A DNA stretch of 64,000 nucleotides from Orrella daihaiensis (lineage in GTDB: Bacteria; Pseudomonadota; Gammaproteobacteria; Burkholderiales; Burkholderiaceae_B): positions 1,426,001 through 1,490,000 of the forward strand of contig NZ_CP063982.1 in assembly GCF_022811525.1 (NCBI RefSeq). Reading direction: 5' to 3'. Each line of letters starts with the position of its first letter. Position 1 is the stretch's first letter. This document shows positions 16,335 through 24,875 of the stretch, in pieces. The notes under the pieces are model-generated. The model saw nothing but the letters and a program-made list of their open reading frames with translations. It was not told where the DNA came from and did not search any database. The translations under genes were made by a program, and so were the position numbers.

Positions 16335-17339
16335 CTACTTGGCGTTGGCTACTGCTTGCTCGGCCTTTTTAACCAAGCTCGGTCCAATTTGCTTTACCCA
16401 CTTGTCATAGACGGGCTTGGTTACTTTCTTGAACTCGGCCAATTGCGCCGGCGTCAACTGTGTAATACCAACGCCCATGGCCAGAATGGTCTCTTTCACG
16501 GGCTTACGAGCCAAGGCGATTTGCTGCTTGGCAGCATCTTGAGCGGCTTGGCGCACGATGTCCCGATCGGCCGCGGTCCAGGAGTTCCAGACATCCTTGT
16601 TGACCACAAACACCAGTGGATCATTCATGTAGTTCCACTCAGTGATGTATTTTTGTCCAAGCTTATCCATCTTGGCGGCCACAAAGATAGACAGAGGATT
16701 CTCCTGACCGTCGACTGCACCGCTTGCCAGAGCAGGTTGTGCATCGGCCCAGCTCATTTGCGTGGGATTGGCACCCAAGGCGGTGAACGCATCGATAAAC
16801 AGTGGCGAACCCACCACACGAATCTTCATTCCCTTCATATCGGCCGGTGAGGAGACAATTCGCTTGGAGTTGGTTAGCTGACGGAAACCGTTCTCGCCCC
16901 AGGCCAGTGGAATGGCGCCGCGCTTTTCAATGATGTCAAAGATTTGCTTTCCAACCTCACCCCCGGTCATGGCATCCGTTTGCGCCCAGGTCGTTGCTAA
17001 AAATGGCAATGAGAAGACGTTAAGCTCCTTGATTTGCGGTGACCAGTTGATGGTGGAACCAATGGCCATATCGATCACACCCTGGCGGACTGCCGAGAAC
17101 TCGCGGGTTTGATCACCATTGACCAGAGAGACCCCAGGATAGAGTTTGATATTGATACGACCGTTGGTGCGCTCGCGCACAAGGTCAGCCCAGATCTGGC
17201 CACCTTGACCCCAAGGGAACGCCGTGCCAACTACCAGAGACATACGGTATTCGGGTTTGTAGTTCTGAGCAGCGGCGCCGGTGGCCATCGCCATAGCCGC
17301 AGTGGCCAAAGCCACTTTGAGTGTGGTTTTAAAGTTCAT
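16335..17339 (-). CDS. TRAP transporter substrate-binding protein (DctP family)
   Basis: Periplasmic binding protein that delivers a substrate to the QM membrane subunits. The 334-residue precursor has a signal peptide ending near ATGAAAQ. Visible family motifs are FPWGQGGQIWADLVRERTNGRI, the NVFSLPFL segment, and MKGMKIRVVGSPLF, which carries the conserved Arg that in DctP proteins clamps a substrate carboxylate, followed by PTQMSWADAQPALASGAVDGQENP. Substrate is therefore probably an organic acid. Ectoine (as for TeaA) remains possible given the neighbouring ect operon. It is the last gene of the minus-strand run, 69 bp after dctM. Confidence 0.92.
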   Translation of the reverse strand: MNFKTTLKVALATAAMAMATGAAAQNYKPEYRMSLVVGTAFPWGQGGQIWADLVRERTNGRINIKLYPGVSLVNGDQTREFSAVRQGVIDMAIGSTINWSPQIKELNVFSLPFLATTWAQTDAMTGGEVGKQIFDIIEKRGAIPLAWGENGFRQLTNSKRIVSSPADMKGMKIRVVGSPLFIDAFTALGANPTQMSWADAQPALASGAVDGQENPLSIFVAAKMDKLGQKYITEWNYMNDPLVFVVNKDVWNSWTAADRDIVRQAAQDAAKQQIALARKPVKETILAMGVGITQLTPAQLAEFKKVTKPVYDKWVKQIGPSLVKKAEQAVANAK

Positions 17340-17408
17340 CGTGACATCTCCTCCATGTCAATGTCGTTTGTAAAAATCTAAATGCTCGTAAAACGATTAA
17401 AAGACCAG

Positions 17409-18707
17409 TTAATAACCCAGTGTCCTTGGCAACCAAACCACGATTTCAGGGAACACCACTAGCAGCAACAGAACCAGGGCCGCAGCCAGCAACAGCCACA
17501 TGACCCATCGGATGGTAGTCTCCATCTGCACTTGTGCGATCTTGCATGAAACCATCAGATTAACCGCAATTGGCGGTGTGAATTGGCCGATGGCAACCAT
17601 GATCGTCAAAATCACGCCAAACCAAACCAGATCCCATTGGTAAAAGGCAGCAATCGGCATCAGCAATGGCACAAAAATCAGGAAAATCGAAACGCCATCC
17701 AGAACCATGCCGACTAGAACCAGAAGCAGCAGCACGAGCGCCAAAACCCCATATTCACCGAGCCCAGAGCTCGTGATTGCTTCAGTGATGGGATCGATGA
17801 TGCCTAATGTGGAAAGCGAGTAGGCAAAAATGCCAGCAAGTGCCACCACCATCAGAATGATGGCAGATAGTTCGCCCGCATCTCTGAAGATGGCGAATAG
17901 ATCCTTGATTTTGATGGTGCGGTAGATGACCATGCCCACGAACAAGCCATAGAAGACAGCTACCACGGCGGCCTCTGTCGGCGTGAAAAGCCCTGCACGC
18001 ATGCCGCCAAGAATAAGCACTGGCGCGGCCAATCCCCAGATGGCCTCTTTCAGGCTACGCCAAAACGGTGGGCGTGGCAATGAAGCTTCATTTGCACCCA
18101 TGTTGTATTGACGTGCCAGCAAGTAGGCTGGGACCATCAGCGCAATGCCAAACAGAAGTCCAGGGAACAAGCCGGCTGCGAACATGGCGGGTACGGAGGC
18201 GCCCGGCACCAGAATCGAATACACAATCAGCGCGATGGAAGGGGGGATCAAGATATCGATCGCAGCCGATGCGCCAATCACACTCGCAGAAAAAGAGGGG
18301 AAGTAGCCTGCACGTGTCATCGCAGCGATCATGACGCCACCAACCGCAGCTGCTGTGGCAGGTCCGGAACCCGAGATGCCGCCAAGCAACATGGCCACCG
18401 CGATAGCGACAACCGGTAAGACACCAGGCCCGCGGCCAAGGATGGCGATCGCCAAGTCAACCAGGCGGCTAGCGACACCGGAGCGCTCAAAGATGGTGCC
18501 TACCAAGACAAACATTGGTAGTGCCAGAAGCGGATATTTACCAAGGCTCGCGTAGAAGTTTTGCGGGACGGCAAGTAGTCCAAACCAGAACGTGTCCACG
18601 TTGGCAAGACCGATTGCCAACGTGGCTGCTAGCCCCATGGCTACGCCGATGGGTAATCCCAAGAGCATCAGCACGATAAAGACGCCAAATAGAATCAGGC
18701 CGATCAT
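17409..18707 (-). CDS. TRAP transporter large permease (DctM family)
   Basis: Large membrane subunit that carries the sodium-coupled transport path. I take the ATG at 18707, which overlaps the DctQ-type stop (ATGA) and gives 432 residues starting MIGLILFGVFIVLMLLGLPIG. A frame upstream to 18794 only overlaps the small subunit. About twelve hydrophobic helices are visible, with the typical GISGSGPATAAAVGGVMI and ASAAIDILIPPSIALIVYSI segments. Co-translated with the small permease. Confidence 0.92.
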   Translation of the reverse strand: MIGLILFGVFIVLMLLGLPIGVAMGLAATLAIGLANVDTFWFGLLAVPQNFYASLGKYPLLALPMFVLVGTIFERSGVASRLVDLAIAILGRGPGVLPVVAIAVAMLLGGISGSGPATAAAVGGVMIAAMTRAGYFPSFSASVIGASAAIDILIPPSIALIVYSILVPGASVPAMFAAGLFPGLLFGIALMVPAYLLARQYNMGANEASLPRPPFWRSLKEAIWGLAAPVLILGGMRAGLFTPTEAAVVAVFYGLFVGMVIYRTIKIKDLFAIFRDAGELSAIILMVVALAGIFAYSLSTLGIIDPITEAITSSGLGEYGVLALVLLLLVLVGMVLDGVSIFLIFVPLLMPIAAFYQWDLVWFGVILTIMVAIGQFTPPIAVNLMVSCKIAQVQMETTIRWVMWLLLAAALVLLLLVVFPEIVVWLPRTLGY

Positions 18708-19219
18708 GACGACTTCCTGGTGCGCATCCAGAGACCAATCAGACGCAAGCCAATCACCAGAGACAGCAGCGGCAGCCAAATGGAGTACCACCACTGCGGC
18801 ACGCCAATGGCTGGCGAAATCTCTTCGTACTCATATTGATCCCACACCAGGCGCGCGCTCAGAATAGCCAGCGCAAAAAACATCAATGCGCCTAGCCAGG
18901 CTGCAAACTCACCAAGCCATCGTTGCTGTTGCGGATTGCATTTGTTTACAAAGAATTCAATGCGAATGTGATGGTTGCGAGCAAAAGCGATTGAGCCGCC
19001 AACTAGCGCCAGAACAATCATTAAAAATACGGAGATTTCTTCGGTCCATGCAAAGGACTGATCAGTGAAATAGCGCACTAGTACATTGATAAAGGTAATC
19101 AGCGCAAGCGCGCCCATCACCGCGGCGGTCAGTGCGTCCTCAATCGCCAATGGCACTTTGGGTTTGATGGTCGGTTCGGATGATTCGTTAGGAGTAGGGT
19201 TAACTGGGTCTGGCTTCAT
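18704..19219 (-). CDS. TRAP transporter small permease (DctQ family)
   Basis: 171-residue four-helix membrane protein. It has LTAAVMGALALITFINVLVRY, the typical SFAWTEEISVFLMIVLALVG, a helix after IRIEFFVNKCNPQQQRWL, and a last helix near WWYSIWLPLLSLVIGL. The N-terminal 25 residues are a proline- and lysine-rich soluble extension. The start ATG overlaps the E1-beta stop by 4 nt and its stop overlaps dctM, so transporter and dehydrogenase genes are translationally linked. Confidence 0.9.
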   Translation of the reverse strand: MKPDPVNPTPNESSEPTIKPKVPLAIEDALTAAVMGALALITFINVLVRYFTDQSFAWTEEISVFLMIVLALVGGSIAFARNHHIRIEFFVNKCNPQQQRWLGEFAAWLGALMFFALAILSARLVWDQYEYEEISPAIGVPQWWYSIWLPLLSLVIGLRLIGLWMRTRKSS

Positions 19220-20199
19220 GAGGTGGGCACTTGATCAGTGTGTTGTGCGAGCATTCGTTGAACGTAATCCACGATTTGTTGGCTGGTGACTCTGGCCAGG
19301 GCTTCAAGCTCACTGGCGTAGCCCACCGGGATGCGCGGCGCACCGAGTCGCCTGGCCTGGCAAGGCAGGCGCTCGACGACTGTGCTGACGATTTCTGCGC
19401 CAAACCCACCGACTTGAACGGACTCATGCACCACTAACAGGCGGCCAGTTTTGCGGCAAGACTGAAGCACTGCCTCCTTATCCCAGGGCCAGAGACTCTT
19501 GAGGTCAATCAGTTCAACATCAATACCCTGATTTGCAAGCTCTTCGATCGCTTGCTGGCAGACTTGTCGTTGGCGACTCCAGGTAACTAGAGTGAGATGT
19601 TCCCCTGTTCGCACGACCTCGGCTTTGCCTAATTCAATGTCGAGGCTGGTATCAACTTCGCCACTGCTTGCCCATAGGGTCTTATGCTCTAGAAAAATGA
19701 CGGGATCGTCACAAACCAATGCTGCTTTCAACAGGCTGTAGTTGTCCTGTGGTGTCGATGGCGCCACCACAACCACACCAGGCAAGTGAACAAACCAATT
19801 TTCCAGTGATTGACTGTGTTGGGCAGCCGACGCATCCCAGATGCCCATGGGCATTCGTACCACCACGGGAACCGTACCTTGCCCGCCAAACATGTAGCGG
19901 TTTTTAGCTGCCTGGTTGACGATTTCATCCATGGCGCACATCGCAAAATCCGTAACCCGCAGTTCGATGACCGGTCGCATACCAGCCAACGCCATGCCCA
20001 CACCTGCGCCCATGATGGCTGCTTCGCTAATGGGTGTATCCACTATCCGGTCTGGGCCAAACTTTTGTGCCAAACCGGCATACTGGGCAAAGATACCGCC
20101 CCGTCCGACATCTTCACCAAGCACAATGACACGGTCGTTCGCACTCATCGCGTCATCTAAGGCAGCAACTGCGGCTTGGGCGTAAGTCATTAATGCCAT
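19216..20199 (-). CDS. Thiamine-dependent 2-oxoacid/acetoin dehydrogenase E1 beta subunit
   Basis: 327-residue transketolase-type beta subunit of an alpha2beta2 E1 enzyme. Motifs seen are the ThDP-site GEDVGRGGIF, the segment DTPISEAAIMGAGVGMAL, RMPMGIWDASAAQHSQSLENW and the C-terminal domain DLKSLWPWDKEAVLQSCRKTGRLLVVHE. It resembles AcoB/PdhB proteins. It overlaps the alpha gene by 10 nt and the TRAP small subunit by 4 nt. The substrate is unknown. Joint translation with a carboxylate importer points to an imported acid or its oxo derivative. Confidence 0.9.
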   Translation of the reverse strand: MALMTYAQAAVAALDDAMSANDRVIVLGEDVGRGGIFAQYAGLAQKFGPDRIVDTPISEAAIMGAGVGMALAGMRPVIELRVTDFAMCAMDEIVNQAAKNRYMFGGQGTVPVVVRMPMGIWDASAAQHSQSLENWFVHLPGVVVVAPSTPQDNYSLLKAALVCDDPVIFLEHKTLWASSGEVDTSLDIELGKAEVVRTGEHLTLVTWSRQRQVCQQAIEELANQGIDVELIDLKSLWPWDKEAVLQSCRKTGRLLVVHESVQVGGFGAEIVSTVVERLPCQARRLGAPRIPVGYASELEALARVTSQQIVDYVQRMLAQHTDQVPTS

Positions 20200-21308
20200 T
20201 GACCCGCTCCTACGGTCTGGATGTGTGTATATGCCGTCTCTGGATCTGGCGGGTCACAGGCATCGGCGTAAGCCAATGCAGCTTCTATTTCGGCTTGCGC
20301 ATCGGCTTCTATCTGGTCTAGTACGTCGGCCCGGGCGCCTGGCATGGTTAGGTAAAGAGCACGGGCTTTTTTGATGGGGCAACGTGCGAGCGCTTGCTCG
20401 ACTTCGCTCGGGTTGCGATATGCCGCTTTATCAACTGAGACATGTCCTTTGACGCGGTAGGTCCGGGTATGAAGCAGCTTTGGACCGTCCCCTTTGCGCA
20501 CGCTGTTCACAAGTTCTTGGGCGGCGCGATAGACTGCAAGCACATCATTGCCATCGACTTCCACGGCTTCGATATCCATGCTGCGCGCTCGGGCTGCGGC
20601 ACCAGCGCCAGCACTCATGGCGCTCGTCGCCGTGGTGGCACTCCATTGATTGTCCTCACATACAAACAAAACCGGAAGTCGATAGACTTGTGCCCAATTA
20701 AGAGATTCCAGAAACGGTCCTCGGTTAATGGCACCATCGCCAAAGAAACACGCGGTTATGTCGGGCCTTCCTTGTATTTTTTGGGCGTGGGCTGCGCCCA
20801 CGGCAATCGGCATGCCTGCACCCACTACGCCGTTGGCACCTAGCATCCCAACAGAAAAATCAGCGATGTGCATGGATCCACCGCGACCCCCGTTAAAGCC
20901 GTGTGCTTTGCCGAAGAGTTCACACATCATTCTGGTCATGTCCGCGCCTTTGGCCAGTGTGTGGCCGTGTCCGCGGTGGGTTGAGGTGATGTAGTCGTTG
21001 GCGGTTAAGTGCGCACAGACACCTGCAGCGACCGCTTCTTGCCCAGTGGACAAGTGCAGTGGCCCGCGCACCTTTGCGCGGCCACTGGTAGCTTGGCCGT
21101 AGACTGCCACACCCCCTTGGCTAGCGTCCTCGGCCGCATCTTCAAATGCTCTGATTCGCACCATCGTGCGATATAACGCCGTCAGTACCTGTTGCTGCTC
21201 GTCCAAGCTTTCTCCCCATGTGTGAGCAATTGACGTCATCCGGACTCGCTTTGCCTGGTCGTAAAGCGAGTTGTGACGCGCAGCGGCATTTTCCATGCCC
21301 GACCACAT
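20190..21308 (-). CDS. Thiamine-dependent 2-oxoacid/acetoin dehydrogenase E1 alpha subunit
   Basis: 372-residue ThDP-binding alpha subunit. The thiamine motif is visible from GDG at residue 190 (FFGDGAINRGPFLESL) to the Asn at 220. STHRGHGHTLAKGAD supplies the active-site His region, and GGSMHIAD and GANGVVGAGMPIAVGAA are typical of AcoA/PdhA proteins. The phosphorylation-loop region YRVKGHVSVDKAAYR is degenerate compared with pyruvate dehydrogenase. The ATG at 21308 lacks a clear ribosome site. Met24 at 21239 is an alternative start. No E2 acyltransferase or E3 gene is present in the window. Confidence 0.88.
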   Translation of the reverse strand: MWSGMENAAARHNSLYDQAKRVRMTSIAHTWGESLDEQQQVLTALYRTMVRIRAFEDAAEDASQGGVAVYGQATSGRAKVRGPLHLSTGQEAVAAGVCAHLTANDYITSTHRGHGHTLAKGADMTRMMCELFGKAHGFNGGRGGSMHIADFSVGMLGANGVVGAGMPIAVGAAHAQKIQGRPDITACFFGDGAINRGPFLESLNWAQVYRLPVLFVCEDNQWSATTATSAMSAGAGAAARARSMDIEAVEVDGNDVLAVYRAAQELVNSVRKGDGPKLLHTRTYRVKGHVSVDKAAYRNPSEVEQALARCPIKKARALYLTMPGARADVLDQIEADAQAEIEAALAYADACDPPDPETAYTHIQTVGAGQWH

Positions 21309-21342
21309 TTAGATCATATCGCTAGATACAACTTCGTGGCAG

Positions 21343-23019
21343 TCACACCGTGTAAGGGATTGCCTGAGTGTCCATTTGGGCCAGTCGCTCAGACAGGTCA
21401 CCAGCCGGCTTGAATGAATTTGGGTCGGCCATCGGCCATCCGAGTTGCAGAACTCGTGAGCGCAGGTCGTTTTCCAGGATTTCACCCGGGCGTGCTTCCG
21501 GAAAGACGGTGGACAAAAGGGTCACGTGATTGACTGACAACCGACAGGCAATGTGATGGGCTTTTAAGTCATCTGGGTGATGTAAACCGGCTGCCCCAAT
21601 AAGTTCTGCCAGTGCAGCCAAGGTGTTGCGATGATAGTTGGCTACCCTGGGCGCTTTATCCTCAACCACCAGGGCTCGCTGGCGTAAAGGGTCCTGTGTG
21701 GCCACACCAGTGGGGCAGCGGCCAGTGTGACAAGATTGAGCCTGGATGCAGCCAATTGCAAACATAAATGCCCGGGCACTGTTGCACCAATCGGCGCCTA
21801 GGGCCATGATGCGGGCCATATCAAATGCGGTCACTATTTTGCCTGAGGCACCTAGTTTGATCTGGTCTCGCAGATTCAGACCCACTAGCGTGTTGTGTAC
21901 CAGTCTTAATGCTTCTCTGAGCGGTGTGCCGACATGATCGATAAATTCAGCCGGTGCGGCACCTGTTCCGCCTTCTGCGCCGTCAACCACAATAAAGTCG
22001 GGTGTGATGTTTGTTTGCTGCATGGCTTTGGCAATCGCAAACCATTCCCAAGGATGTCCAATGCAAAGCTTAAAGCCGACTGGTTTGCCGCCCGATAGTT
22101 TCCTGAGCTTGACAATGAAGTGCATCAACTCAATGGGCGATTTGAATGCCGAATGCGCTGCTGGCGAGTTGCAGTCTTGACCAACTGCCACGCCACGTGC
22201 TGCAGCTATTTCCGGCGTGACTTTGCCGCCTGGCAGTATCCCACCATGACCAGGCTTGGCTCCTTGGGAGAGTTTGATTTCTATCATTTTGACTGCTGGG
22301 CGGGTAGCGTTTTCTGCAAATTTTTCTTCGCTGAAATTGCCGTTCTCATCGCGACACCCGAAGTAGCCCGAACCGATATTCCAGATCAAGTCACCGCCAG
22401 GACGTAGGTGGTATTCACTGATACCGCCTTCGCCGGTATCGTGTGCAAAGCCACCAATCTTTGCGCCTTCATTAAGCGCAAGAACCGCATTGGCAGACAG
22501 CGCCCCAAAACTCATGGCCGAGATATTTAGAACGGACAGCTCATGTGGCTGGGTGCAATCTTTGCTACCGACCTTGATACGAAAGTCTTTGTTACTGATG
22601 TGAGCTGGCTGCATCGAGTGGTTGATCCACTCGTAATGTTCAGCGTATACGTTCTCCTCGGTACCGAAAGGTTTTTTGTCGAGCTGCTGCTTGGCGCGTT
22701 GGTAGACCAACGAGCGTTTCGCCCGAGAAAACGGTGTGTCGTCCTGGTCATTCTCAAAGAAATATTGCCGCAGTTCCGGTCGGATGGACTCGAGCAGATA
22801 GCGCATATTGCCGATGATGGGGTAGTTGCGCCGAATGGAATGGTGGGTCTGTTTCAAGTCATACAAGCCCAGTATCAACAAGCCCCAGCTCGCAAAAGCC
22901 AGCAGCCACCACTCTTTGTGCCAAATGAGTGCGAGCACTGGAAATATGAAACTCAATGCGAACACAACCCAGAATACGGCGAACTGGCCACGTAACGGTG
23001 GCAGGTGGCTGCTGATCAT
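21343..23019 (-). CDS. FMN-binding glutamate synthase family protein with N-terminal membrane segment
   Basis: Glutamate-synthase-like (GltB FMN domain) protein, 558 residues from the ATG at 23019, which has GGAGAC 7 bases upstream. An upstream ATG at 23082 lacks one. Two hydrophobic helices near the N-terminus (VFWVVFALSFIFPVLALIW and WWLLAFASWGLLILGLY) anchor it. The FMN barrel contains SFGALSANAVLALNEGAKIG, the catalytic loop KPGHGGILPGGKV and FIVVDGAEGGTGAAPAEF. The 3Fe-4S cysteines are in CIQAQSCHTGRCPTG. It lacks the amidotransferase domain, so ammonia-dependent glutamate synthesis is not proven. The E1 alpha gene starts 34 bp after its stop. Confidence 0.85.
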   Translation of the reverse strand: MISSHLPPLRGQFAVFWVVFALSFIFPVLALIWHKEWWLLAFASWGLLILGLYDLKQTHHSIRRNYPIIGNMRYLLESIRPELRQYFFENDQDDTPFSRAKRSLVYQRAKQQLDKKPFGTEENVYAEHYEWINHSMQPAHISNKDFRIKVGSKDCTQPHELSVLNISAMSFGALSANAVLALNEGAKIGGFAHDTGEGGISEYHLRPGGDLIWNIGSGYFGCRDENGNFSEEKFAENATRPAVKMIEIKLSQGAKPGHGGILPGGKVTPEIAAARGVAVGQDCNSPAAHSAFKSPIELMHFIVKLRKLSGGKPVGFKLCIGHPWEWFAIAKAMQQTNITPDFIVVDGAEGGTGAAPAEFIDHVGTPLREALRLVHNTLVGLNLRDQIKLGASGKIVTAFDMARIMALGADWCNSARAFMFAIGCIQAQSCHTGRCPTGVATQDPLRQRALVVEDKAPRVANYHRNTLAALAELIGAAGLHHPDDLKAHHIACRLSVNHVTLLSTVFPEARPGEILENDLRSRVLQLGWPMADPNSFKPAGDLSERLAQMDTQAIPYTV

Positions 23020-23100
23020 GTTGATGTCTCCGGCTCTATGGATTTGAGCGTTTTGTATGTCAGGTCTATTGGTGCACGACACACTTAAGATAGCAGAAAC

Positions 23101-24048
23101 TTATGCAATTCCTTGGATATTTACCCACGCGATCAATGCAGTTAATGTCATGACCGATCCAATTGTGCTGATCAGGATGGCGCGAGCACTTAGGGCAGCG
23201 TCTTGTTGATACAAATTCGCTAGCATGAACGGTCCCGTTCCCACCGGTAGAGCCGTGGCTAGAATGGCGCACCAGGACCACAAGGGGTCAAGATCAAACA
23301 CGCCGATCGCCAATACCCCAACGGCTAAGGGGTGTACAAACAATTTCAAACTTACGATTTTCAGTACCGACCCAGTGCTGGCTGGAACCGTGGTTTGCGC
23401 CAGGAATAAACCAATGGTCAACAGCGCGCATGGTGTCGCAGCCGCACCGAGTAAATCGATGCCACTGACGATCGACACAGGCAGGCTAATCCCGAGGGCC
23501 GAGCATAAAATCCCAAGTAGTGTGGCTACCAGAATTGGGTTTTTTAACAGTGAGAGGGCTACTTTTTTTAGGGCGGGCAATAGGCTACGACCGCGAGCGC
23601 GCTGAATTTCGATGATCACAATGGTGTAACCAAATTGCACGGCAACCGTTAACACCGTGCCGATAATTGCGATTGGTAATGCCTGGTCGCCAAACACCAG
23701 AAGAATAAGCGGGATACCCATAAATCCAGCGTTGGCGTAACTCACGCTCATGCCGTTGATCATACGCGGCAAATCTGCGAGTCCGTCATTGCGACTCAAC
23801 CAGACGTAGATCAGCGTGGTGAATATTGTCCCGAGTGTGAAGCTCGCAACAAATCCAAGTTCAGCCATTGCATTAAGATCAGCCCTTGCCATGGCAACAA
23901 ATAGCAACGCTGGCAATGCGAGATAAATCACAAATCTGTTGAGCGCGTCAGTCGCCGTCGCGTTAAGCAGGCCGCGTTTGCCGCAAAGCCAGCCAAGAAA
24001 AATGAGCCCAAAAATGGGCACGACAGAATTTATGACTGCTGCGAACAT
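23101..24048 (-). CDS. AEC family transporter (auxin efflux carrier superfamily permease)
   Basis: 315-residue membrane protein with about ten hydrophobic helices in the two-half arrangement of AEC permeases. It shows VPIFGLIFLGWLCGKRGLL at the N-terminus, SYANAGFMGIPLILLVFGDQA in helix four and LPVGTGPFMLANLYQQD near the end. Bacterial members move malonate, malate and related organic acids. It heads a minus-strand run, with 81 bp to the next gene. A transcription start for the whole seven-gene run could lie in the 83-bp gap to the GNAT gene. Confidence 0.88.
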   Translation of the reverse strand: MFAAVINSVVPIFGLIFLGWLCGKRGLLNATATDALNRFVIYLALPALLFVAMARADLNAMAELGFVASFTLGTIFTTLIYVWLSRNDGLADLPRMINGMSVSYANAGFMGIPLILLVFGDQALPIAIIGTVLTVAVQFGYTIVIIEIQRARGRSLLPALKKVALSLLKNPILVATLLGILCSALGISLPVSIVSGIDLLGAAATPCALLTIGLFLAQTTVPASTGSVLKIVSLKLFVHPLAVGVLAIGVFDLDPLWSWCAILATALPVGTGPFMLANLYQQDAALSARAILISTIGSVMTLTALIAWVNIQGIA

Positions 24049-24131
24049 TGAGTGTCATCATTACAATTGACTAGGCTCGAAGTGTACTTTGAGCGCCGCC
24101 TAAAAATGACATCGTCTATAGGGTTTGTTGC

Positions 24132-24581
24132 TTGAACACCACCGATAATGCTGCGAATCTGAGGTTTGGAAGCTGGGTCGACCTTAAGCGGTTGGCTTTG
24201 CCGATCCGCTTGACGGTGTTTGTCGAGGAGCAGGGCGTACCTTACGAGCTTGAGCAAGACGAGTTCGATGAGCAAGCCACTCACGTCGTTGCATTTGATG
24301 TAGATGGGTGTGCGGTTGCCACGGGACGAGTTCTGACGAGTCCGAACTCTACCGCCAAAATTGGTCGCATCGCGGTACTTGAACCTTATCGGGGCAAAGG
24401 ATATGGCAAAGCGGTGCTCAGGTCCTTAATCGAGCAAGCCGATGTGCTTGGTGCAAAGACCCTAAAGTTACACGCCCAATGCGAGGCCGAGCATTTCTAT
24501 CGCTCATTTGGATTTCAGGCTCTGGGCGAGCCTTTCATGGAAGCAGGCATCAGACACGTCCTGATGGTCCGGCAGAATTGA
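24132..24581 (+). CDS. GNAT family N-acetyltransferase
   Basis: 149-residue acetyltransferase. LPIRLTVFVEEQGVPYELEQDEFDEQATH is typical of the ElaA-like branch. The acetyl-CoA loop is visible in KIGRIAVLEPYRGKGYGKAVL, and the end HAQCEAEHFYRSFGFQALGEPFMEAGIRHVLM is also characteristic. The only plausible start is a TTG at 24132 with AGGG about 10 bases upstream. The substrate is unknown. It is divergent from the AEC permease and followed by tRNA-Leu on the opposite strand. Confidence 0.85.
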   Translation: MNTTDNAANLRFGSWVDLKRLALPIRLTVFVEEQGVPYELEQDEFDEQATHVVAFDVDGCAVATGRVLTSPNSTAKIGRIAVLEPYRGKGYGKAVLRSLIEQADVLGAKTLKLHAQCEAEHFYRSFGFQALGEPFMEAGIRHVLMVRQN

Positions 24582-24629
24582 CGCGACCGGTTGGACTGAT
24601 GTGATTCAAGAGGTTTGAGATGTGCCCGA

Positions 24630-24668
24630 CTGATTAATCAGGCTGAGCCGATTCGACTAATCGGCTCA
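24630..24668. repeat. Adjacent palindromes between the GNAT gene and tRNA-Leu
   Basis: A perfect 12-bp palindrome CTGATTAATCAG (24630-24641) is followed by a 10-bp inverted repeat TGAGCCGATT/AATCGGCTCA with 5-nt loop (24644-24668). Neither strand has a T-tract after the stem. The best guess is a transcription end for the convergent GNAT gene and tRNA-Leu. Confidence 0.5.
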
Positions 24669-24692
24669 TAAGGGGTTAGAACCCATAAAAGC

Positions 24693-24777
24693 TGGTGCCC
24701 AGGAGAGGACTCGAACCTCCACACCTTGCGGCACATGGACCTGAACCATGCGCGTCTACCAATTCCGCCACCTGGGC
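24693..24777 (-). tRNA. tRNA-Leu (CAG)
   Basis: 85 nt on the minus strand with encoded CCA. The acceptor stem GCCCAGG pairs with CCTGGGC. There is a class II long variable arm (GTGCCGCAAGGTGT region), anticodon CAG in loop TTCAGGT, and T loop TTCGAGT. The D arm GGCGGAATTGGTAGACGCGC is typical of tRNA-Leu. Confidence 0.95.
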
Positions 24778-24810
24778 ACTGCGTCAGGCATAATGTCTAA
24801 CAGGACGCAA

Positions 24811-24816
24811 ATTATA
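24811..24816 (-). promoter_or_regulatory. Candidate -10 box for tRNA-Leu
   Basis: TATAAT on the minus strand, 33 bp ahead of the tRNA 5' end, a fitting distance for a stable RNA promoter. A -35 box at the right spacing is poor (TTACGA). Confidence 0.45.
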
Positions 24817-24875
24817 TACGAGATTAAACCCCTCGTAATTCACCGCTTCGTGACTCTCAAAGCAAGTAAAGCCTA

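Noticed and set aside
16335..21308. Ectoine degradation cluster
   Set aside because: No eutD, eutE, or MocR-type enuR gene is present. The E1 subunits do not belong to known ectoine catabolism.
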